Source: a virus. From it: a stretch of 20,164 nt of DNA. The DNA is taken from IMG/VR virus record IMGVR_UViG_3300031565_011744, positions 1 through 20,164 of that record; one strand, 5' to 3'. Made by a program: the position numbers and the translations under genes. Shown one piece after another: positions 15,988 to 20,164 of this stretch. Below the pieces are notes generated by a model. That model saw nothing but the letters and a program-made list of their open reading frames with translations. It was not told where the DNA came from and ran no database searches. Numbering within the stretch: position 1 is the first letter of the stretch; each line of letters opens with the position of its first letter.

Positions 15988-16178
15988 GAGCGATCCAGGC
16001 GAATAGTCCCCGAGCAGATTCCAGCGGCAATCCGTCGGACGTCAGGGTTTTCCCCTTTTTCGCAGCATGCTACCTGTTCGGTATCATCCAGTCGGACACC
16101 CACCACGATGAAATCGTCAAAAAACTCCTCCAGGAGAGGGCTGATGGCCTTGAGGATTTCTTCGTGGGTGAGGTTCAT
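15984..16178 (-). CDS. Small hypothetical protein between the terminase subunits
   Basis: A 64-aa protein with a helical start (LTHEEILKAISPLLEEFF) and a short strand region (DDFIVVGVRLDDTEQVACC), including two adjacent cysteines. ATGA overlaps on both sides place it between the terminase small and large subunits and argue that it is translated. No family is recognised. It could be a packaging accessory, but nothing in the sequence shows this. Confidence 0.6.
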   Translation of the reverse strand: MNLTHEEILKAISPLLEEFFDDFIVVGVRLDDTEQVACCEKGENPDVRRIAAGICSGTIRLDRS

Positions 16179-16882
16179 TTCGAAATCGGTTTTGCCTGGG
16201 AGAACCCCGGCTTGCCCCGCGAGCCTTTCTTTCGATCCATCTCTCCGGCCTTCTGCTGGGCCAGCAAGCGGGTATAGGCAGCCTGATGAGCCTCGGTCGA
16301 AATGCTTTTCATGAGCTTGGCCAGGTCCATGAACCGGTTATGGGCGGCTTTCTTTTTCGGGTCATCGGACCTGAGTTTCTCCATCCCTTCCAGTTCGGTC
16401 GAAACTTCTTTCAGAAACACCGCGCCACGGGTGAAGGTAAAGACCATACCGCCGTAGATAAAGTCCAGAATCGAGGTGATCTTCTTGCCGAGGAAGGTTT
16501 CGAATCCGCTCAACATCTCGATCTGCTTGGGGTCGGTTATCCCGAGATGCTGCCAGTCCCCGGCGACCACCAGCTTCTCCTCGCCTTCCACGGCCTCCAG
16601 ACGTCTCTGCGCCTCCAGCTCCTCATCCGATGGAGGGGGATCCTCGAAGTCCATTTCCTCGGCAGCCCGCTTGGCTTTATCGACATATTCGCGCGAGCGG
16701 CCGGCTGTTCCGTTGAGAGGGGCGATCGGGTCCTGCCAGATCTTTTTGAGATCCGGGTTTCCCACGATATAATGTTTGAGTTGAACAACCGACCAACCCA
16801 GTTCGTGCGCTGCAGCGGCCCGGTTGCCGTTGTACTTGACCATCAACTTGGCAACTTCGCGGTAATCAGCGGCGGTAGGCAT
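16175..16882 (-). CDS. terS: Terminase small subunit
   Basis: A 235-aa protein from the ATG at 16882 (MPTAADYREV), preceded by GGAGAG 11 nt upstream. A GTG at 16912 would add ten residues but overlaps the upstream gene more. Residues 3-45 form a helix-turn-helix (AKLMVKYNGNRAAAAHELGW, then SVVQLKHYIVGNPDLKKIW) of the type used by small terminases to bind the packaging site. The middle is acidic and helical (DEELEAQRRLEAVEGEE) and suits the oligomer core. The C-terminus is basic (DRKKGSRGKPGFSQAKPISK) and may contact the large subunit. The pairing with the large terminase two genes downstream supports the call. Confidence 0.8.
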   Translation of the reverse strand: MPTAADYREVAKLMVKYNGNRAAAAHELGWSVVQLKHYIVGNPDLKKIWQDPIAPLNGTAGRSREYVDKAKRAAEEMDFEDPPPSDEELEAQRRLEAVEGEEKLVVAGDWQHLGITDPKQIEMLSGFETFLGKKITSILDFIYGGMVFTFTRGAVFLKEVSTELEGMEKLRSDDPKKKAAHNRFMDLAKLMKSISTEAHQAAYTRLLAQQKAGEMDRKKGSRGKPGFSQAKPISK

Positions 16883-17105
16883 GGGAATCAAAACTCTCCA
16901 GATAGAGGGCACGGTTAGGATCTATTTGCACGGACCACTCGCCCTGGCGAACCTGGCGAACCGCCTCCTCGTATTCCGCCGAGGTGTAGCGAACGCGTCG
17001 CCGAACAAAAATCCAGTCATAACGCTTCGCAGCAAATGCTTTGGCGGCCGCGACCGGAGCTAAGAGCGCGGCTCCCAATAACTTAACGAAGTTGGATCGA
17101 GTCAT
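16866..17105 (-). CDS. Small protein with Tat/Sec-like leader
   Basis: A 79-aa protein that opens the leftward operon. Residues 1-25 look like an export signal: TRSNFVK then a hydrophobic stretch (LLGAALLAPVAAAKAFA) ending in possible A-x-A cleavage sites. TRSNFVK fits the twin-arginine consensus S/T-R-R-x-F-L-K except that the second Arg is Ser, so Sec export or a membrane anchor is more likely than Tat. The rest is basic and soluble (DWIFVRRRVRYTSAEYEEAV, then RQVRQGEWSVQ). The gene overlaps the small terminase by 17 nt. It has no Shine-Dalgarno; a TTGACA lies 35 nt upstream of the ATG. The function is unknown. Confidence 0.6.
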   Translation of the reverse strand: MTRSNFVKLLGAALLAPVAAAKAFAAKRYDWIFVRRRVRYTSAEYEEAVRQVRQGEWSVQIDPNRALYLESFDSHAYRR

Positions 17106-17222
17106 GGATTGGGTGTTTCGTCTCAGAACTCACTTTCCCTGTCAAACTTTCCACCATTTTCGTCATTATTCGCCCATTTTCTGCTTGCTCTCCAGGGTTG
17201 CCCCGGTTGTTTTAGCTCTCAA
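17106..17222. promoter_or_regulatory. Divergent intergenic control region
   Basis: This 117-bp region separates the leftward virion operon from the rightward recombination operon. On the minus strand a perfect TTGACA sits at 17145-17140, but no good -10 follows at normal spacing. The plus strand has no clear promoter before the ATG at 17223. A direct repeat CCATTTTC occurs at 17154-17161 and 17174-17181, 20 bp apart, which could be an operator bound on one DNA face. Control by the HTH protein at 17223 is plausible but not shown. Confidence 0.45.
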
Positions 17223-17423
17223 ATGAGCGAAAACCCAACCTATATCAAGGGCTTATCGGCTGCCGCGAAGTACCTGTCGATGGGCAAAGACACCGCGCGA
17301 AGGGAGATAAAGCTCGCTGGAATCCAGCCTCGGATAATCCGGGGCCATTACTACTTCACTCGGGCCGATCTCGACCAGTTGATGGACCCGGCTCTTAATG
17401 AAGATCAACCCAAACAACCATGA
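17223..17423 (+). CDS. Excisionase/MerR-type HTH DNA-binding protein
   Basis: A 66-aa protein. The ATG at 17223 is chosen over an upstream start at 17109 because the extra 38 residues are not protein-like and cover the divergent control region. Residues 7-57 form a winged helix-turn-helix of the HTH_17/excisionase type (LSAAAKYLSMGKDTARREIK, then a wing and RADLDQLM). Such proteins bind DNA as small regulators or recombination directionality factors. It overlaps the RecT gene start in ATGA, so it is probably the first gene of the recombination operon and may control the divergent region. No integrase is present in the window to confirm an excisionase role. Confidence 0.7.
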   Translation: MSENPTYIKGLSAAAKYLSMGKDTARREIKLAGIQPRIIRGHYYFTRADLDQLMDPALNEDQPKQP

Positions 17424-18598
17424 CTGAAAACGCAATAGAAGTATACAATACGGGGGGGGTTGTCTCCCTCGTTCCCACCACGATGGACCAGGCATTGGCT
17501 TTTGCCGAGCAAATGGCGCGGGCCAAGCTCGTGCCGGTGCATCTTAAAGAGAGTCCGGCCGACTGTCTGAGAGTCGTTATGCAGGCCGGACGATGGGGTA
17601 TGGACCCTTTCGCGGTGGCCGACAAGACCTCCGCCATCCACGGCAAACTGATGTATGAAGGGCAGCTCGTCGCCGCTTTGATCAACACCCGTGCGCCCAT
17701 ACGCGGGCGGCTGCGATACAAATACACCGGGACCGGACCGAATCGAAAGGTCGTAGTTAGCGCCATATTTCGGGATGAAACCGAAGCGGTTGAGATCGAG
17801 CTGGACTTTCAGTCTGGACGCGACGGGAGCCAGAACAAGGCATTGTGGGATCGTCAGGCCGACCAGCAGTTGGCCTATGCGGGCGCACGAGTCTGGGCGA
17901 GACGCTACTGTCCCGAACTGGTAATGGGGGTTTACACTCCTGACGAGCGATTCGATGACACGCCGGAACAGACGGTTGATAAGGCAAAGAACGTCACCGA
18001 ACCTGGAGCGACTCGGGCCGCGATACCGGACAAGGAAAAGAAAGGTGCGGCTGCGATTGTCGAGGGAGAATTAGTCGACGACGCACCGAAAACCGAGGCT
18101 GAGAAACCGAAGGAGGAAGCCAAGGAGGAAGCCAAGCCGAAGCGAAGGCGTGGTCGGCGCACGAATGCCCAGATTGCCGCCGATAAAGCCGAGGAGGAAG
18201 CCAAGGCCAAGACAGGCGAAGAACCAGCGCCACCTGCCCCTGCGAAGACGGATCCTCCTGCCAAACCGGAAGAATCCGATGATGACAATGATGTCTACCT
18301 GTGTCAGATAACAGCGCTCAAAGACATTACCACGACCTCCGATCAGCTCGGTTACCGGATTGAAGCAATCGCTGGCACGAGCAAGAAGGCAGGTATCGTT
18401 ATGGCCTGTGAGCTTGCTGGTGAATTCGAGGGCAAAGCCTACTACGTCGGCAAGGATCAGGCCAAAGAGATCCAGGAGGGTTTTACCAAAGAGGACGGGG
18501 TTTGGGTTGGCGACGGCGCTGAGCACTCCCTGCAGATCAATGAAGACGTGAACCGGAAGGACACCTGGATCATCCAGAAAGTTCTGGAGAACTTCTAG
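17420..18598 (+). CDS. recT: RecT-family single-strand annealing protein with extra C-terminal domain
   Basis: A 392-aa protein. Residues 22-175 match the RecT family pattern: AFAEQMARAKLVPVHLKE, then GRWGMDPFAVADKT, a GKLMYEGQLVAALI segment, and ARVWARRYCPELVMGVYTPDE at the end. RecT proteins coat single-stranded DNA and anneal complementary strands in phage recombination. Residues about 180-285 are a Lys/Glu/Pro-rich linker with a basic patch (KPKRRRGRRTNAQ). Residues 290-392 form a further domain (VYLCQITALKDITTTSD onward) that I do not recognise and that is not part of standard RecT. A G8 run lies near the 5' end. The gene is coupled to the HTH gene before it and ends in TAG overlapping the GTG of the nuclease gene. 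Confidence 0.85.
   Translation: MTENAIEVYNTGGVVSLVPTTMDQALAFAEQMARAKLVPVHLKESPADCLRVVMQAGRWGMDPFAVADKTSAIHGKLMYEGQLVAALINTRAPIRGRLRYKYTGTGPNRKVVVSAIFRDETEAVEIELDFQSGRDGSQNKALWDRQADQQLAYAGARVWARRYCPELVMGVYTPDERFDDTPEQTVDKAKNVTEPGATRAAIPDKEKKGAAAIVEGELVDDAPKTEAEKPKEEAKEEAKPKRRRGRRTNAQIAADKAEEEAKAKTGEEPAPPAPAKTDPPAKPEESDDDNDVYLCQITALKDITTTSDQLGYRIEAIAGTSKKAGIVMACELAGEFEGKAYYVGKDQAKEIQEGFTKEDGVWVGDGAEHSLQINEDVNRKDTWIIQKVLENF
18110..18133 (+). repeat. 12-bp tandem duplication in the RecT linker
   Basis: Two copies of AAGGAGGAAGCC (18110-18121 and 18122-18133) encode KEEA repeats, with a similar GAGGAGGAAGCC at 18190-18201. The unit keeps the frame, so linker length could vary between relatives. 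Confidence 0.8.
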
Positions 18599-19755
18599 TG
18601 CCAAAGCCACGCCTACGATGCAGCTCGCTGGACCAGATCATCAACTGTCCAGCGAGCTTTACCCTGATTCCTCTGGTGGTCGACACCGACGAGGACTCCG
18701 AAGCGTCGACCCAGGGCAATTGGTGCCATGCTCAAGCCGCTCGAAGATTGATCGAGGAACATGGTGCCACCACGCCAACGCTGATCAAATTCCCCAAACA
18801 CTATGAGCCTGATTCGATTGATAACTGGGTGGTTGATTTCTATCTGGAAGAATTCCTGGATCAAGTCCCGGGTGATTGGGCGATCGAAGTCGAAAACGAA
18901 CTGGCTTACGACTACGGAAGATTCATACTCACCGGCCACCAAGATGCGCTGGCCGTCTCGCCGGATATCGAAACTGCCGTCGCCGTCGATCTCAAAAGGG
19001 GCCGTGTCCCCGTCGACGAAGCCGGGGCAAACTGGCAAATCCTAGGTTACCTCGTCCAAGTCAAACGCGCCTACCCGTCCTTAAAGAAAATCATCTATTC
19101 GATTATCCAGCCTCTGGCCATGCCCGACTTGGGATATGAGAGGGTCAGCACGGTGATGCTGGAGGGAGATCGACTCGAACAAGCCGTACCGTTTCTGACC
19201 GGAAAGTTAGAAGAAGCACTCGACAACCCCAGCCTCCTGCAAACCGGCTGGAAATACTGCCGCTATTGCCCGGTAGCCAACACCTTCCAATGTCCGGCCG
19301 TCAACGCCCACGTCCAAGAAATGAAACTCACACTGACCAAAGACCATATCGCCGCAATCCAGCAGCAGCCCGACCTCCAGCAACTCGGAGAATGGACAGT
19401 AGACCGTCGAATGCTCGCGGGCCTGATGGATAAGGCCGCAAAATTACTCAAGGAGCAGATCGGCAACGAACCTTTAATCCTTGAGCGTGACGGCTCGAGG
19501 ATCATACTGGCTGACCGCAACGGCCAAAGGCGGATCGAATCCGAACCGGGTTGGCAGAAGCTGGTTGAAATCTTTCCCTCCGAGGAATGCTATGAATGTA
19601 TCCGTCTTTCACCTACCGAAATCGAGAAGCAGCTCGCTGCTTTCTTCAAAATCCCCAAAACCTCCAAAAAGAATGTCAGCGGCCAGAGTGAATTCAAGCG
19701 AATCTTCGGATCGATCACCCACCAAGACCCAACCACCGAACTGATCATATCATGA
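18598..19755 (+). CDS. DUF2800-type PD-(D/E)XK nuclease (RecB/Cas4-like)
   Basis: A 385-aa protein starting with GTG at 18598, overlapping the RecT stop (TAGTG). Motifs of the RecB/Cas4-like nuclease fold are in order: H44 in QGNWCHAQAARRL, the TGHQD block with D116, the VAVDLKRG block with D131 and K133, and Q147...Y151. Cysteines at 17 (INCPAS), 221, 224 and 232 (YCRYC...QCP) match the arrangement expected for a 4Fe-4S cluster, as in AddB and Cas4. DUF2800 proteins are phage exonucleases that usually pair with annealing proteins. Here the gene directly follows RecT, so it most likely makes the single-stranded ends that RecT anneals. The C-terminal 130 residues are less typical. Confidence 0.85.
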   Translation: MPKPRLRCSSLDQIINCPASFTLIPLVVDTDEDSEASTQGNWCHAQAARRLIEEHGATTPTLIKFPKHYEPDSIDNWVVDFYLEEFLDQVPGDWAIEVENELAYDYGRFILTGHQDALAVSPDIETAVAVDLKRGRVPVDEAGANWQILGYLVQVKRAYPSLKKIIYSIIQPLAMPDLGYERVSTVMLEGDRLEQAVPFLTGKLEEALDNPSLLQTGWKYCRYCPVANTFQCPAVNAHVQEMKLTLTKDHIAAIQQQPDLQQLGEWTVDRRMLAGLMDKAAKLLKEQIGNEPLILERDGSRIILADRNGQRRIESEPGWQKLVEIFPSEECYECIRLSPTEIEKQLAAFFKIPKTSKKNVSGQSEFKRIFGSITHQDPTTELIIS

Positions 19756-20126
19756 GTAAAACAGAAAAACAAAACGGCGGGTTTCTCGCCGTCGCCCAAA
19801 GTCTTCAACGCGGCCACTCCCTTGAGGAGCTCGATGAGGCGCTTTGTTCCTTAGTCCAGAAGGTCACGCAGACCGGCAAAGGCGGGTCGATGACCTACAC
19901 GATCAAGGTCAAACCGGCCAAGCGCGGCAGCTCGACTCTCGTGGTCGAGGATGACGTCGCCCAGAAAGACCCCAAGCAGGAGCGCGAACTCTCGATCTGG
20001 TTCGCCGACAAAAACGGCATCCTGTCGCGGACCGATCCTGGCCAATCGGAATTAAGTTTCACCGTCGATGACGGCGGACATAGCGAACAACTCGAAGACG
20101 ACAAAGACGAAGCAATCAACCAATAA
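19752..20126 (+). CDS. Small phage protein in the recombination operon
   Basis: A 124-aa protein whose ATG overlaps the nuclease stop (ATGA). The N-terminal half is helical (FLAVAQSLQRGHSLEELDEA), then comes a strand set (MTYTIKVKPAKRGSSTLVVE) and a short conserved-looking block (FADKNGILSRTDPGQSEL). The block resembles small proteins I associate with phage recombination gene clusters, but no named family is certain. The C-terminus is acidic (EDDKDEAINQ). Its position suggests a helper of the RecT/nuclease pair; this is inference. Confidence 0.7.
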   Translation: MSKTEKQNGGFLAVAQSLQRGHSLEELDEALCSLVQKVTQTGKGGSMTYTIKVKPAKRGSSTLVVEDDVAQKDPKQERELSIWFADKNGILSRTDPGQSELSFTVDDGGHSEQLEDDKDEAINQ

Positions 20127-20128
20127 TC

Positions 20129-20164
20129 ATGGAACACAAAACAGAAGCAGACGCGGTCGCTGAG
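20129..20164 (+). CDS. Start of next operon gene, cut by window edge
   Basis: An ATG two bases after the previous stop opens twelve codons (MEHKTEADAVAE) that run off the window. The N-terminus resembles DUF2303-type phage proteins that often accompany RecT clusters, but twelve residues cannot settle it. Confidence 0.4.
   Translation, partial: MEHKTEADAVAE

Noticed and set aside
17117-17145. Complete sigma-70 promoter for the leftward operon
   Set aside because: The -35 TTGACA is perfect but the hexamer at 17-nt spacing is GACGAA, so a full promoter cannot be claimed.
17109-17222. Upstream start giving a 104-aa version of the HTH protein
   Set aside because: The added 38 residues are Ser/Phe-rich with no fold, there is no ribosome-binding site, and the stretch covers the divergent control region; the ATG at 17223 fits the HTH family start.
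18071-18610. A 179-codon minus-strand frame opposite RecT
   Set aside because: Its hydrophobic repeats are the antisense of the Lys/Glu-rich RecT linker; the RecT frame is supported by family motifs.

Overview
The window is about 20 kb of a tailed-phage genome (free phage or prophage; the two cannot be told apart here), moderately GC-rich and almost fully coding. No tRNA, rRNA, CRISPR array, insertion sequence, integrase or lysis gene was found. The host cannot be named. Few start codons have a clear Shine-Dalgarno sequence, and most genes are joined by ATGA, TGATG or TAATG stop/start overlaps.

Layout. Everything left of about 17,105 lies on the minus strand and forms the packaging and virion module. 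Read in transcription order it is: a small protein with a Tat-like leader (17105), small terminase (16882), a 64-aa unknown, large terminase (15987), two small acidic proteins that may be paralogues (14377, 14069), a protein with a C-terminal helix-turn-helix (13816), a 767-aa portal (13007), an acidic coiled-coil scaffold (10704), the major capsid protein (9067), a 184-aa protein with a nine-A tract (7255), a head-tail adaptor candidate (6701), two unknown structural proteins (5544, 4912), a beta-propeller tail nozzle candidate (4004), a 51-aa protein (2028), and two tail fibre or appendage proteins (1872 and 436, the latter cut by the left edge). The order portal, scaffold, capsid, adaptor, propeller nozzle, fibres resembles T7/P22/N4-type short-tailed phages. 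No tape-measure, tail-tube or sheath gene is seen, so a podovirus-like particle is inferred. The capsid gene is bracketed by two intrinsic terminators and probably has its own promoter.

From 17,223 onward the plus strand carries a separate recombination operon: an excisionase-type HTH protein, a RecT-family single-strand annealing protein with an extra C-terminal domain, a DUF2800-type PD-(D/E)XK nuclease with Fe-S-like cysteines, a conserved-looking small protein, and the first 12 codons of another gene. The two arms diverge from a 117-bp intergenic region (17106-17222) with a perfect TTGACA and a 20-bp-phased direct repeat, the likely control region.

How the genes work together. The terminases drive DNA through the portal into a scaffold-built capsid, the adaptor and nozzle complete the short tail, and the fibres contact the host. 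The RecT/nuclease pair would process and anneal phage DNA ends. Most assignments come from motifs plus gene order; the terminase, RecT and nuclease calls are the firmest.
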